64,000 nt of DNA from an uncultured Bartonella sp. (GCA_946478235.1 CAMLBF010000003.1:62001-126000), one strand, 5' to 3'; positions 37,944-48,358 are shown, numbered from the stretch's first letter. The notes: generated from the sequence alone by a model not told the origin. Made by a program: numbers and translations.

Positions 37944-39099
37944 AAAGCGTGAAACTAATCATCATCAAAAATATGGCACATAAAAAAGCGAGAGAAGAAC
38001 TCACAAATACACCTTCAATGCCATTATGATCGTATATTGACCCCCCAATTGCAGCGGCCATACCAATCGAAAACTGAATAGCTGCAACAGATAAGCCGCC
38101 GATCATCTCTGATTTATTGGCCAATGTTCTTACAATCCATGTCGACCACCCTACTGGTATAAAACCAAACATAAATCCCCATAAAATGACGAGTATCTGA
38201 CTGAGCCATGAGCTTTCAAAATATAAAATAAATGTCACAGAAAATATCAGTAAAATTACATGAACCGATATCATCGTAGTTCTATACATTTCTTTCATAA
38301 AGATACCTGCAACGACAGTGCCAAGACAATTTGCAATACCAAACAGCAAAAGCAGAATAGATAATCTGGTTGCCGATAGTGCCAATGTATGTTCCAAGAA
38401 CGGTCGTAAATATGTAAAAAAGAAATGGTATCCTGCAAAACTAAAAATAGTTGCCGCTATTCCCAAGGCGATCCATGGCTCCTTCAAGAGCCCAAACATA
38501 TTCTTAAAACTTGTTTCCTTCTGTGGCGGCAGAGATGGCAATGAGATAATTTGCCAAATGAAGGAAAATACGGCCAGAACAGCAGAAGCGTAAAATACGT
38601 TTCTCCACCCAATAAAATACCCTAGATAACTTGCAAGTGGCAATGATATAATCGTTGCAAATGAAACGCCTGCATATACGATGCTTAGAGCGTGCGTAAT
38701 ATCTTTTGCGGGCACAAGCTTAATCGTCACTGCCGATGCCATAGACCAAAAGCCGCCAACACAAAATCCTAGTAGACCTCTACCAATTAATAAAATGAAA
38801 TAATTGGGCGCCATAGCCACTAATACATCAGACACGATCAGCAACAAGGAAAGTGCCAATAAAACCATTCGTCTGTCAAACATTTTGGTAGCAGGAACCA
38901 ATAATAGGCTGGAAATTACTGAACATATACCGACAGCTGTCACTGTCTGACCTGCCATGCCTTCAGAAATCTGTAGTGTCGATGCTATAGGTGTTAATAG
39001 ACTAACTGGGATAAATTCAGCTGCAATAAGGCTGGTAACGCCAGCAAATAGAGAAAAAATAGCAGACCAATGAGCGACGCTTGTTTCTATATTTTTCAT
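37921..39099 (-). CDS. MFS efflux transporter (DHA1 / sugar-efflux type)
   Basis: A 392-residue, 12-segment major facilitator. The motif A region reads [13 protein letters not shown], and the length and opening ([20 protein letters not shown]) fit the AraJ/NepI/YdhP-like drug, sugar or nucleoside efflux group. The substrate is unknown. Its last four codons (SDFS and stop) fall inside the guaA remnant, read in another frame, so the native C-terminus may have been trimmed or altered at the island junction. The Shine-Dalgarno is weak. It is divergent from the SIR2 gene across the repeat-bearing spacer. Confidence 0.88.
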   Translation of the reverse strand: MKNIETSVAHWSAIFSLFAGVTSLIAAEFIPVSLLTPIASTLQISEGMAGQTVTAVGICSVISSLLLVPATKMFDRRMVLLALSLLLIVSDVLVAMAPNYFILLIGRGLLGFCVGGFWSMASAVTIKLVPAKDITHALSIVYAGVSFATIISLPLASYLGYFIGWRNVFYASAVLAVFSFIWQIISLPSLPPQKETSFKNMFGLLKEPWIALGIAATIFSFAGYHFFFTYLRPFLEHTLALSATRLSILLLLFGIANCLGTVVAGIFMKEMYRTTMISVHVILLIFSVTFILYFESSWLSQILVILWGFMFGFIPVGWSTWIVRTLANKSEMIGGLSVAAIQFSIGMAAAIGGSIYDHNGIEGVFVSSSLAFLCAIFLMMISFTLFTWSDFS

Positions 39100-39771
39100 T
39101 TATCTTTTTACCTGCAAATGCTTGAACTATGACTTCAATAGAAAAGCATCACGTTATCCAAACTGTTCCACCGCTGACAGTTAGATAATCGTTTTGACAC
39201 TTTTCTTTATTGAATAAATTGTCGGCAGGTCTTTTAACGGTTAAATATCTGATATTCTAATTCATTGTTCTCATAGCATATATGAACCGTGCTAATAATT
39301 AAGGTGGATTTTTTAAATTATCAGAGCCAAAATAACAAAATCAAAAAGTGTGAATTTTATTGGTCACGGCTACCTATCTTATTTACTAAACTTTGTATTT
39401 CTTTCCATTCAAAATGATTCCTCAATATGCTGATAAATTAGGGAATTAAGGAATTAAGGAATTAAGGAATTAAGGAATTAAGGAATTAAGGAATTATTTC
39501 CACATCACAGTTAATTACAAAAAAATCTTAAAAAAATCAAATAATTAACAAAAAATCCTATTCAACACCACAAAAAATACAATACAAAAAATTGGCATGT
39601 ATTAGATTGGATTATAAGTTAGTTTAAGATTATATTGCTGGGGTGCAATCAGATATACAATGCAAACAAATAATGGTTAAACTCTATAAAATAATAGTGC
39701 TAATTAGGACTTTACCCATTAAAAGATTGTTTATGGAGGCCTAAAATAAATATCGATTAGGGGGGAAGAAC
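39100..39771. other. Divergent intergenic region MFS / SIR2 with octanucleotide array
   Basis: 672 AT-rich bases carrying the 8-bp tandem array at 39442-39496 and a strong Shine-Dalgarno (GGGGGGAAG) directly before the SIR2 gene's TTG. No gene seen. Confidence 0.6.
39442..39496. repeat. Tandem octanucleotide repeat (GGAATTAA, 6.9 copies)
   Basis: Six perfect head-to-tail copies of GGAATTAA from 39442 to 39489 and a seventh lacking its last base. Perfect identity indicates recent slippage. It lies about 275 bases before the SIR2 gene and 340 bases before the MFS start. Confidence 0.95.
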
Positions 39772-42700
39772 TTGCGATTTTTAGCCGATGGACCATCAAT
39801 CCCTGATGATCTCCTGCTTGCCAGAGATCAGGGGCGAGTGATTTTCTTTTGCGGTGCAGGCGTATCCAGAGCAGATGCGAAATTACCGGACTTTTTTGGC
39901 TTAGCAAAGAAAGTGGTTGATAGTCTTGGTATCGATGAGAATAATCCTGCCTATAAATTAATACAAGAAGCCAGAGAGATTGAACAACGTGTTGGCGTGT
40001 CTGGTGTCATATCTGCCGACCGTATTTTCGGGCTTTTAGAAAGAGACTTTGCTACACGTGATATAGAGGAGGCAGTAGCATCTGCGTTAAAGCCACCTGC
40101 CCATTGCGATTTAACTGCACACAAAATTTTGCTAGACTTAGCGACGACTCCAGAAGGCAATGTTCAATTAGTCACGACCAACTTCGACAGATTATTTGAT
40201 GACTGTGGATGCAAACTTCAAGTATGGCAGCCTCCGAGGTTACCAAACCCTGCACGACCAAATGAGGTCAATGGCATAATTTATCTCCATGGTCGCTCAA
40301 CACTAAAATATACAACTGCTGAAGATGGTGGCTTTGTGCTTTCAAGTTCAGATTTTGGTCGCGCATATCTATCGGACGGATGGGCTACAAAATTTATTCG
40401 TGGAATATTTCAAAAATATATTATTGTGTTTGTTGGGTATTCAGCCGACGATCCTCCCGTCCAATACCTTCTTGAGGCTTTGCACAAAACCTCAGAATAC
40501 AAAATAAACGCTTATGCTTTCCAATCTGGCGATCATGATGATGCTGTCGCAAGATGGCGACACAAAGGTGTTAAAGCTATCCCATATAATCTTGATAATA
40601 AAGATAAGAATAATAGACATAAGGCCTTATGGGATTCTCTTAAAGCTTGGGCAGAGCGAGCTCGTGATCCTGATGCTTGGGTAACGAACGTTATTAATGC
40701 GTCCCAAAAAGGACCGACAGCGCTTCAGCCTCATGAACGGGGTCAGGTGGCACATATTATTTCAACATATGAAGGCGCAAAGAAGTTTTGCGAGGCCGAG
40801 GTTGTTCCCCCTGCGGAATGGCTTTGCGTATTCGATAAATACCGACGCTTCGCCAAGCCGGATAATCCAATCATACTTGCTATGAATAAGGAACCTTACG
40901 TTGATCCATTCGATCTATATGGCCTTGACTCAGACATTCGGCCAACTAAATCAGATCCTGAAGTGAATGATGACAAGCCCAAATTACTTTCCACAGCGTG
41001 GGACGCTTTCGAACTTAACCGTCTCGATAAAATAGCGATCCAAGATAATAATCTTACGGCATTTCGTGGATATTGGGCTAATCATTTGCCACCGATGGTT
41101 CCACGCATAGAGAAATTGAGCAAATGGCTCGCAAAGGTTTGCGACCAGCCTGCCGCAGTATGGTGGGCAGCTCATCAATCGTCACTTAATCAACACATTC
41201 AACGTCTGATCTCTAACGAGCTAATGCGAAGTAATCGACAGATCGATCAGAGCGTTCGAGACGCTTGGCGACAGCTTTTCGAGGCATGGAAACACAGCGA
41301 AGATTTCTACAAAGAGTGGTATGCGCTACAATCTGTCATTAAAACAGACGGATGGAGTAATGCGATTGTTAGGCGTTTTGGAGAAGTGCTTCGTCCTCGC
41401 CTTCATGTACGCCCCCCTCTCCGAAACACACTGAATTTGTTCGTAGCAAAGACAACTCAAAAAAATAAAGATTCCTTGCTGTGGGTGGACGTGAAATATC
41501 CTTTAATGAGCGAAACAATTGATGTTCAGGATAAATGGCGTCCGGCTATTGTTAAAGTCATCCGACAGAATCTTGAATTGGCTCTTGCACTTGAAAAGGA
41601 AATTGGTGGCGTTGGCCTTTTAGATATAAATCCAATAGTCAAGGATGATAATAAAAATATCAGCAACCGTCACCGAAAGCATGGACTTTCAGCTTTTCTA
41701 ATCCAATTTGCTGAATTATTTGCGCAACTAGTTCAATCTAATAAATCAGCCGCTAAACGAGAATTTTTATCATGGCCTACTGAAGATGACACCATCTTTG
41801 CCCATTTACGCATATGGGCCTCAAAAGAAAAATGTATTGTTTCAGATAATGAATTTGGACGTTTCATATCATCTTTGAGTGACACAGCATTCTGGGATAA
41901 GTATCATCAACGAGATCTATTACTTGTTATCGCTGGTCGATGGAAGCACCTAAATGTTGAATCGCGCAAATTAATTGAACAAAAGCTGTTAATGGGTCCA
42001 AAGCGCAGGCCACGCGAGAAGATTGTAGACTTCGTGCAAAGACGAGCTTGGTCGATTCTAAATCGCATTCAATGGCTTAAAAACAAAGAATGCAAGCTTT
42101 CAGCCAGCACTGTTAAACAAATGCAATTGCTCCGTTCTGTTGTTCCCGACTGGAAAGAGGATGATGGCAAAAGCGCCGCTGATTCGTTGGAAATTAGAGT
42201 AAGAAGGATTACAACTAACACTAATTATGAGAAACTAACAGAAACACCCATTTCAGAAATACTATCGGAGGCGAAAAAAGGTAGTGGTCGATTAGATGAT
42301 TTGCCGGTCAAGAATGATCCTTTTTCTGGTCTTGCCACTGAAAAGCCAGTACGCGCTTTTGCTGCGTTGACCTATGCCGCAAAACAAAATGATTTTCCGG
42401 AGTGGGCATGGCAATGTTTCCTTACCTCAGAGGCACGGAAGAATGACATGACAAGATTAACTTGGTTTATTGCCGAACGATTAGCCCGTTATCCCAATGC
42501 GCAACTTAAAACAATTCTCTACCCTGCAAGTCTTTGGCTAAAAGATGCGAGTACAAAGTTAAGCAATGACTGTCTTCCTGTTTTTGACCACATTTTGAAT
42601 AAATTGATTGACGTGCTAGGTGAGATGCAGAATGAAGGTGGTTCGTGTATAAACAGGGGTACAAAAGAACCAAACTGGGCGATAGAAGCGATTAATTCTC

Positions 42701-43629
42701 CGACCGGTGCAATCGCAGAGGCGCTTTTTAACGATCCACGTTGGCATGGTCTCAAGCAAAATCAAGGTATTCCTTCTGAATGGCTTGTTCACGCTGAAGC
42801 ACTGTTGGCACTTCCAAAAGACTTACGTAGATATGCAATTGTAATCTTTTTTTACCACATCAACTATTTTTTTCATGTCGACCCGAAATGGACAAAGGAT
42901 CACTTATTGCCTGCACTTCGGGGGAAAGATCGAGACGACCGCGATGCAGCATGGTCGGGTTTTTTATGGCGCGCTAAAATTCCAAATAAAAAGCTCTATA
43001 TGCAACTCAAAAGCGACATGCTGGAATTTGCCGTGACACCTCCTTTGTCGCTTGATTTATATAGCGAGATCATTGCAAGTATAATCCTAGGCGGATGGAA
43101 AGCTGTAGCCAATACTACAGGTGGACCCTGCATTTCCAATAAGGAGATGAGCTACTTACTTCTAAAAACTGATGACAAATTTCGATCTCGCATCTTATGG
43201 CAGGCTCAACAATGGTTTGAAGATGAAGACGATAAAACATCTAGCTCATGGAAAAAACAGCTTCCTAAGTTACTGCAAATTTGGCCTCGCAACCTATCAG
43301 TTAGATCGCCCAACACATCAGCTCGTCTTTGCGAATTGGCTTTCTCCAGCAAAGACCAATTTCCTAAAATCGCTGCATTGGTTTTACCACTCTTAAGTAA
43401 AATTGAGCTAGACCGTCTAACGTTACCATCACTTTATAAGTTAGAAGATAACATCATAGACCAACATCCTGAACAAGTGCTGGCACTACTTTATGCGGTT
43501 CTGCCAGATAATGCGTTAGCTTGGCCTTACGAGATAGAAGAAATATTACAACAAATCGAGAAAGCCGATGACAAACTAAAGCAAGATAACAGATTAATTT
43601 GTCTAAAACGCCAATGGAACTCAAGATAA
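39772..43629 (+). CDS. Large SIR2-domain protein, defence-associated sirtuin-like
   Basis: A 1285-residue protein. Residues about 20-300 form a SIR2-type NAD-handling domain: FFCGAGVSRADAKLPDF (GAG at 28-30), TTNFDRLFD with Asn137, YLHGRS with His173, and FVGYSADDPPVQYLLEAL. The Asn and His needed for NAD cleavage are present. The remaining 950 residues are helical, Trp-rich and without a domain I can name, as in the long C-termini of anti-phage DSR proteins that deplete NAD on phage sensing. The start is TTG with GGGGGGAAG 4-5 bases upstream, and no nearby ATG competes. It stands alone in the guaA island. The abortive-infection role is inferred from the family. Confidence 0.85.
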   Translation: MRFLADGPSIPDDLLLARDQGRVIFFCGAGVSRADAKLPDFFGLAKKVVDSLGIDENNPAYKLIQEAREIEQRVGVSGVISADRIFGLLERDFATRDIEEAVASALKPPAHCDLTAHKILLDLATTPEGNVQLVTTNFDRLFDDCGCKLQVWQPPRLPNPARPNEVNGIIYLHGRSTLKYTTAEDGGFVLSSSDFGRAYLSDGWATKFIRGIFQKYIIVFVGYSADDPPVQYLLEALHKTSEYKINAYAFQSGDHDDAVARWRHKGVKAIPYNLDNKDKNNRHKALWDSLKAWAERARDPDAWVTNVINASQKGPTALQPHERGQVAHIISTYEGAKKFCEAEVVPPAEWLCVFDKYRRFAKPDNPIILAMNKEPYVDPFDLYGLDSDIRPTKSDPEVNDDKPKLLSTAWDAFELNRLDKIAIQDNNLTAFRGYWANHLPPMVPRIEKLSKWLAKVCDQPAAVWWAAHQSSLNQHIQRLISNELMRSNRQIDQSVRDAWRQLFEAWKHSEDFYKEWYALQSVIKTDGWSNAIVRRFGEVLRPRLHVRPPLRNTLNLFVAKTTQKNKDSLLWVDVKYPLMSETIDVQDKWRPAIVKVIRQNLELALALEKEIGGVGLLDINPIVKDDNKNISNRHRKHGLSAFLIQFAELFAQLVQSNKSAAKREFLSWPTEDDTIFAHLRIWASKEKCIVSDNEFGRFISSLSDTAFWDKYHQRDLLLVIAGRWKHLNVESRKLIEQKLLMGPKRRPREKIVDFVQRRAWSILNRIQWLKNKECKLSASTVKQMQLLRSVVPDWKEDDGKSAADSLEIRVRRITTNTNYEKLTETPISEILSEAKKGSGRLDDLPVKNDPFSGLATEKPVRAFAALTYAAKQNDFPEWAWQCFLTSEARKNDMTRLTWFIAERLARYPNAQLKTILYPASLWLKDASTKLSNDCLPVFDHILNKLIDVLGEMQNEGGSCINRGTKEPNWAIEAINSPTGAIAEALFNDPRWHGLKQNQGIPSEWLVHAEALLALPKDLRRYAIVIFFYHINYFFHVDPKWTKDHLLPALRGKDRDDRDAAWSGFLWRAKIPNKKLYMQLKSDMLEFAVTPPLSLDLYSEIIASIILGGWKAVANTTGGPCISNKEMSYLLLKTDDKFRSRILWQAQQWFEDEDDKTSSSWKKQLPKLLQIWPRNLSVRSPNTSARLCELAFSSKDQFPKIAALVLPLLSKIELDRLTLPSLYKLEDNIIDQHPEQVLALLYAVLPDNALAWPYEIEEILQQIEKADDKLKQDNRLICLKRQWNSR

Positions 43630-44495
43630 GGCCATGCCAGTGCTTGCACACCCAGCAATATTCATGAAATGACATCCCCTAAAAGATATGTCGCTGTGAT
43701 AAGATGCTGTGTAAAAAATATATTTCATCATCGTGTCTGAACACTTTGTCAGGTAATGCATTATAAAAAGTGTAATGAATTATTATTTTAATTAATTAAT
43801 TTAATTTTATTTTATATATATTTAAATTTTAAATATTTTTTTAATTTAACACAAAAATAAATGTATTTTTTTAATATATTCACAGGTTATTTTCTTTCAT
43901 GAAAAATAGTTAATATATATTTTTAATATCTCATGAAGTGATAACTTAAGATCCGATAGAAATATCAAAAATATCTAAAACTTTACGCTTTTACCGCTGT
44001 TAAAGAATCAATTATTTCACTCCAAGGTGGAATAATAGTTTGTCCTGTATTCAAGTCTCCAGGCATATATTTCAGTTTCTTCAAAAGAAGCGAACCAGAT
44101 CGCATGATGTTTCATTAAAACTTCTTGCGATAGCCGGATGTCTACCACATGTAGGCTTTTAACGAATTACTCTATTGTTCTTGCGCCTATAATCAGTACC
44201 GCGACTACAGAATCATATAACAGCATAATTGTTGCCGTTAGCCCGACGCGCGCCCACCCATATAGCCATAAACAACGCCTATAAAAAGCTCTGTTGATAG
44301 ACGAGATTGAAACGAACAGTCGACAACATGCTGGGATAGGAAGTCAATCGCAATGGCCAGATAGGAAAACCCATTATATGTTTTGATATCGGTAATGTCT
44401 GCGCTATCCCGCAACATGCCATTTAAAATACCCGAACAATCATTTTACACCAACCATCTGCTGACTTGGTTTCTGACTCCCTGAACCCGCCATTC
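43630..44495. other. Gene-poor region with IS remnant between SIR2 and helicase genes
   Basis: 866 bases. 43760-43960 is extremely AT-rich. 44238-44417 holds the IS3-type transposase fragment. A further minus-strand piece around 44060-44110 (WFASFEETEIY) may be a distal transposase scrap. No intact gene. Confidence 0.6.
44238..44417 (-). pseudogene. IS3-family transposase (OrfB, DDE) fragment
   Basis: The minus-strand frame from an ATG at 44417 reads ADITDIKTYNGFSYLAIAID, then FLSQHVVDCSFQSRLSTELF, and ends at a stop at 44238. This is the region around the first catalytic Asp of IS3-type integrase cores (T-D-I-x...YL-x-x-x-I-D...VV...). Both ends of the gene are missing, and no inverted repeats were found. 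Confidence 0.7.
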
Positions 44496-46364
44496 TTACT
44501 CATGGGACGCAAGGATACCGGCTCCGTCGATCCGTTTTACACCTGCAGGCACAAGAAGCCGCTCTAACCAGCTGAAGGCATTACCCCGTTCGGAACAATA
44601 AGAGAAGAAAACCCGTTGCATAGCACGAGTCAAAGCAACAAAAAATGAATTGAGTTCTTCACCGTTATCCTGCGAGAGGCTCCCCCATGTTCGATCGTCG
44701 AGCCCGAAAAAGATCACTGTATGGAATTCGAGGCCCTTGCTCTTGTGGATCGTCATAAGTTGAACCTGTTCCTTACCTTCAAACCGATCAAGAACACAAC
44801 TCCAATCTGCAGCGTTCTCGACACATTCTCGCAAAAGGATTTGGAAGCCATCTCGCACGCGCTGAAAATCTGCGTTACGTCGATATTCTGGATAGGCTTG
44901 ACGCAGACGCTCTATTCCGACGAAATCCAAAACCTGCAAGAACAGCTCGTTAGCAATTGCCGGATCGGGCAATTGCTCACGCATTGTCGTCCGAAGTTTC
45001 CTAGAGAATGCTCCAACCTCACGCTGCAAGCGCTCTTGCACGGCGTCGTCTTCCGATTGCACGCCCATCAACGCTTGCATACGCTCTTGCGTCATGTTCC
45101 AAGCCTTAGGGTCGCGCGCGTTTGCTCCGAGCCGCAAGAGCGGAAGGAAAATTTCAGTAAGAGGCTCAACCAACAAATCCTGAATGGCGATTTCACCGAC
45201 GTTTCTAGCAAGGTTACGCAGTGTCAAGCCGCTACTGCTGAAAAAAGGTGCAAGCTCATCTTCAACATTATTCACCCGCATACGCACAAGGATTGCAACA
45301 TCGTGCGGAGCGACACGGCCCTCATCGACTTCACGCCTAATCCATCGCACTATTTGTTCTGCCTCCTGCTTACGGCTACCGAACATCCAGATAGCTGCAG
45401 TCTCGCCGTCGACCTTTAACTTGCCCCGGGCTTCAACGTCCTCGACCTTTGGATCAATCTGCCGTGCAATGACATCTTGAATAGCAACTAGAGCTTGATG
45501 TGATCTCCAATTCCGGAGAAGTGCATGGCGAACGGCCTTGAAATTGTCGGTGAATTCTTCGAACGCATTATCCATTGCGCCCGCCCAGCCCATAATTTTT
45601 TGCTTGTCATCTCCAACAGCGGTGAATACAGAATTGCTATCTCGAAAAGCGGCATTCACCAGACTATACTGACCATAAGTAGTGTCTTGAAACTCATCAA
45701 GAAAAACAAAAGGATAAGTTAGACGTAGGGCTCGCTTGACCCTTGGATTTGAGCGCAGCATGTACTCAACGAGGCGGTTTATCATCGCAAATGAGACCAA
45801 TGCACCGCTCGACATGTTGTATTGCTCATTCCAGTAGGCACGGAGCAAATCACGCTTGCATAGATCCACAACGGTTTCTTCTATTGGCAGTGCCGTACGC
45901 GCGATCTCCTTTTCGAAACTACCCGCATTTAAATATGTGCATTCATGCTGTTGTAGGAACGAGTTAAAATCTCCTCTTGAGGGAAATGCAATGTTGTAAT
46001 CGGCTGGCGGTCGATAATTCTCAGGTATCGCCAAGCGAAAGTGGTCTAACATCTGCTTGGTGAATGCATCAAAAGTCATAGAGTGAAACCTGCGTGCTTG
46101 GTTTGCAGGGCAGCGCTGACGAACCCGTGCTGCAAGATTTTGAGCAGCATCGCGCTTAAAGCTGATTGCAAGGATATGCTTTGGTTCGGGACAAAGACCA
46201 GTCTGAAGGAGATAGGCAGCCTTTTGCGCCAAAAACTCTGTCTTACCTGCTCCTGCGCCAGCGGTAACGCAAACGCTCCGTGCTGTCTCTCGCAACGCGT
46301 TCCACGCTCGGGGTTCAAGGTCATCAATGCCTTGTGGTCGCCAATCTTTCGGCAAAACTGACAT
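44496..46364 (-). CDS. UvrD/PcrA-like helicase, GajB-like partner of the OLD nuclease
   Basis: A 622-residue superfamily 1 DNA helicase with a full motif set: Q-type N-terminus, Walker A TAGAGAGKTEF at 34-44, Walker B FLDEFQDT, motif III VGDDKQKIMGWAGA, motif IV LLRNWRS, motif V LMTIHKSKGLEFHTVIF and motif VI FFVALTRAMQRVFF. Its ATG overlaps the stop of the upstream nuclease gene (ATGA), so the two are translated together. OLD nuclease plus UvrD helicase is the Gabija arrangement (GajA-GajB), though both proteins are longer than the studied pair. Codon use is GC-richer than the flanks. A role in phage defence is inferred. Confidence 0.88.
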   Translation of the reverse strand: MSVLPKDWRPQGIDDLEPRAWNALRETARSVCVTAGAGAGKTEFLAQKAAYLLQTGLCPEPKHILAISFKRDAAQNLAARVRQRCPANQARRFHSMTFDAFTKQMLDHFRLAIPENYRPPADYNIAFPSRGDFNSFLQQHECTYLNAGSFEKEIARTALPIEETVVDLCKRDLLRAYWNEQYNMSSGALVSFAMINRLVEYMLRSNPRVKRALRLTYPFVFLDEFQDTTYGQYSLVNAAFRDSNSVFTAVGDDKQKIMGWAGAMDNAFEEFTDNFKAVRHALLRNWRSHQALVAIQDVIARQIDPKVEDVEARGKLKVDGETAAIWMFGSRKQEAEQIVRWIRREVDEGRVAPHDVAILVRMRVNNVEDELAPFFSSSGLTLRNLARNVGEIAIQDLLVEPLTEIFLPLLRLGANARDPKAWNMTQERMQALMGVQSEDDAVQERLQREVGAFSRKLRTTMREQLPDPAIANELFLQVLDFVGIERLRQAYPEYRRNADFQRVRDGFQILLRECVENAADWSCVLDRFEGKEQVQLMTIHKSKGLEFHTVIFFGLDDRTWGSLSQDNGEELNSFFVALTRAMQRVFFSYCSERGNAFSWLERLLVPAGVKRIDGAGILASHE

Positions 46365-48358
46365 CAGTCTTCACCCAACTTAGGAAACAAAACTTTTTTC
46401 ACATGATCGATCAGAGACCTCAATCTCCACGGAGTGTAGCGGACAAGATTTTCATCTGTAATCCTGCTCAAGGCAGCAAGATGAGTTTCTGGCTTGCTAC
46501 GGCTAAGGAAGAGATATGGATACCAAGCGAAGGCGTCATCCCATTTGTTTTCAATGTAGAGATCAGGGTTCCCATTAGTTTTGAGGACAACCTTCTTTTT
46601 CTCGGCGATCGCATCCGGCGTTATCCTAGGGCCTTGTCCGCCTGGATTTGGATGCTGATAGGCTTTAGGAAACGCCCGCAACATTGCAAAATCCAAGTCG
46701 ATGGGGCAGGAAAAGAAGACGTTTTCAAGCATGAGAGCCTGCAACCAGTCTTTATTTTTCGAATTATCAAGACTATCCCCGTCGGTCAAAGTGTCGAGAT
46801 CGTCAAGATTGATCTTTCCGTTAACGACAAAGTGATTTTGGGTCAGGTCATGTCCCACCTGTTTGAGAGCGGCAACCACTGTTCGGATCATGTTGGCTCC
46901 GCCATGAGCGCGGCCAAGATCAAAATCCAGCAGCGTAGCGTAAGGAATGTCAAGATCGGTGAGTAGTCTCCAGAAGTGAGAGACATATCGTCCACCCAAG
47001 GGAACGATCGGAACAAATGAGGGATCGAGCGGCACGCCTTTGGCTTCCGCAAGCCGAGGCAAAACGATCCGCTCCGAATCCCCCTCCGCTAGGATGACGA
47101 ATCGCGCAAAATAAAGTTCCGGATATGAGCGGACAGCAAGTCGCACATATGTGCTTGCTTCGGCATCATTTTCTGGCAAAGTTAGCTGCCTCACGGAGGT
47201 GCAACGTGTCTCTGTCTTTCTGTCAATCCTAAAGAAACGCACTTCTTCTGCCTCGATGCGAGAAAGAATGCTAGCGCTATGGCTTGAGATGAGCACCTGA
47301 GCTGTGCCCATCTGACTGATCTCTCGCGCTTGTGTCACGATCCTAGACAGGAAGAACGGTGAAAGACTGTTTTCTGGCTCTTCAATCGCGAGAATAGTCA
47401 AATGAGTACACCTTAACTTGTCCTGATCGAACGGGCTAGCATCCGCAGCAAGAGCAAGTGCCTCCTGTTCAATTTCTAGCGTTGCAGCAGTTAGAGCGAT
47501 ATGGAAAAGCGAGCGTTGACCGTCGCTGAGATCGGTAAGTTTTCTATTTCGACCGGCCTCGTCAGGATGGAATACGAATTCTGCACGTCGTACCAATTCT
47601 TCTACCTTGCTCTCGACTAGCCGAAGATTAGGGGTAGCATCTGTGTCGCCTTCATAAACCTGCTGCCACCTACGCGTGAGATGCTTGATGATAAAGTTTG
47701 CCGGATCCTCTTCATCGAACTGATCTTGGATAAGCTTAGCCCCTATCGCAGCACATTTGCCAAGTTTAGCTGACCAACGCGCAGCTCGCCATAGACGACC
47801 TTTCAAAAGCTCAGTGACACGATCCGTGGCATTGCGAAGAGCTGGAACATAGATGACTTGAATTCTCGCACGATCCACAGCCGAGACCTTCGGGCACTCC
47901 TCCCATACAAATTTGTCGTCAAGCGTTGGGATCCACCGGATATCTTCTTCAACAGTGCCGTCCAACGTTCCGTCTTCGATCCACTTGGCGCGAAGTCGGA
48001 TGCGCACCTTCAGTGGTTCATCGGGGCCTGAAGCAGCCATGTGATTGAAAAAGTCAGGGACCGCATTGGCATCTTCGTCCTTTTCTTGGTCTAGCTCTGG
48101 AAAGCCCAGTATGCATTCGATCTCCAAGAAATCTTCATTATCAAATTTTTCTTCGTTATTAGCGATATAAAAGTCTTTCTTGGAAACAGTCCTGTCCGTC
48201 TTTGTAACCCCAAAAAGCCGAGACAAAGCTTGGAAGAGTGTTGTCTTGCCAGAGCCATTTCCTCCAACAAAGGCTGTTACCTGCTCTTGCAAGCGTACCG
48301 TCACCCACTTGGAACCGAAGCAGCGAAAATTACGTAACGCGATAGTTTCAATTTTCAT
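46364..48358 (-). CDS. OLD-family ATPase/TOPRIM nuclease, GajA-like
   Basis: A 664-residue protein. The N-terminal ABC-type ATPase has Walker A GGNGSGKTT (32-40), signature LSDGQRSLFH, Walker B ILAIEEPENSLSP and the H-loop ISSHSASIL. The C-terminal TOPRIM domain follows with ILAEGDSERIVLPRLAEAKG (metal-binding Glu) and LLDFDLG (acidic pair). Class 2 OLD nucleases are encoded next to UvrD-like helicases, as here; in Gabija, GajA nicks DNA when nucleotide levels fall. GGGGG precedes the ATG by about 10 bases. It has an insertion of unknown role between ATPase halves. It could instead be a housekeeping-type RecF/OLD protein, but the context argues for defence. Confidence 0.88.
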   Translation of the reverse strand: MKIETIALRNFRCFGSKWVTVRLQEQVTAFVGGNGSGKTTLFQALSRLFGVTKTDRTVSKKDFYIANNEEKFDNEDFLEIECILGFPELDQEKDEDANAVPDFFNHMAASGPDEPLKVRIRLRAKWIEDGTLDGTVEEDIRWIPTLDDKFVWEECPKVSAVDRARIQVIYVPALRNATDRVTELLKGRLWRAARWSAKLGKCAAIGAKLIQDQFDEEDPANFIIKHLTRRWQQVYEGDTDATPNLRLVESKVEELVRRAEFVFHPDEAGRNRKLTDLSDGQRSLFHIALTAATLEIEQEALALAADASPFDQDKLRCTHLTILAIEEPENSLSPFFLSRIVTQAREISQMGTAQVLISSHSASILSRIEAEEVRFFRIDRKTETRCTSVRQLTLPENDAEASTYVRLAVRSYPELYFARFVILAEGDSERIVLPRLAEAKGVPLDPSFVPIVPLGGRYVSHFWRLLTDLDIPYATLLDFDLGRAHGGANMIRTVVAALKQVGHDLTQNHFVVNGKINLDDLDTLTDGDSLDNSKNKDWLQALMLENVFFSCPIDLDFAMLRAFPKAYQHPNPGGQGPRITPDAIAEKKKVVLKTNGNPDLYIENKWDDAFAWYPYLFLSRSKPETHLAALSRITDENLVRYTPWRLRSLIDHVKKVLFPKLGED

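Noticed and set aside
37754..38029. 91-codon plus-strand frame
   Set aside because: It is antisense to the guaA remnant and the MFS 3' end. The DNA is fully explained by those.
39442..39496. Possible iteron origin of replication
   Set aside because: The 8-bp units are contiguous rather than spaced by a helical turn, and no replication initiator gene is nearby.
44721..45419. 232-codon open frame on the plus strand
   Set aside because: It is antisense to the helicase gene, whose motifs are complete. Its translation shows no family and arises from the GC-richer codon pattern.
46280..46966. 228-codon open frame on the plus strand
   Set aside because: Antisense to the OLD nuclease TOPRIM region. 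No recognisable protein.
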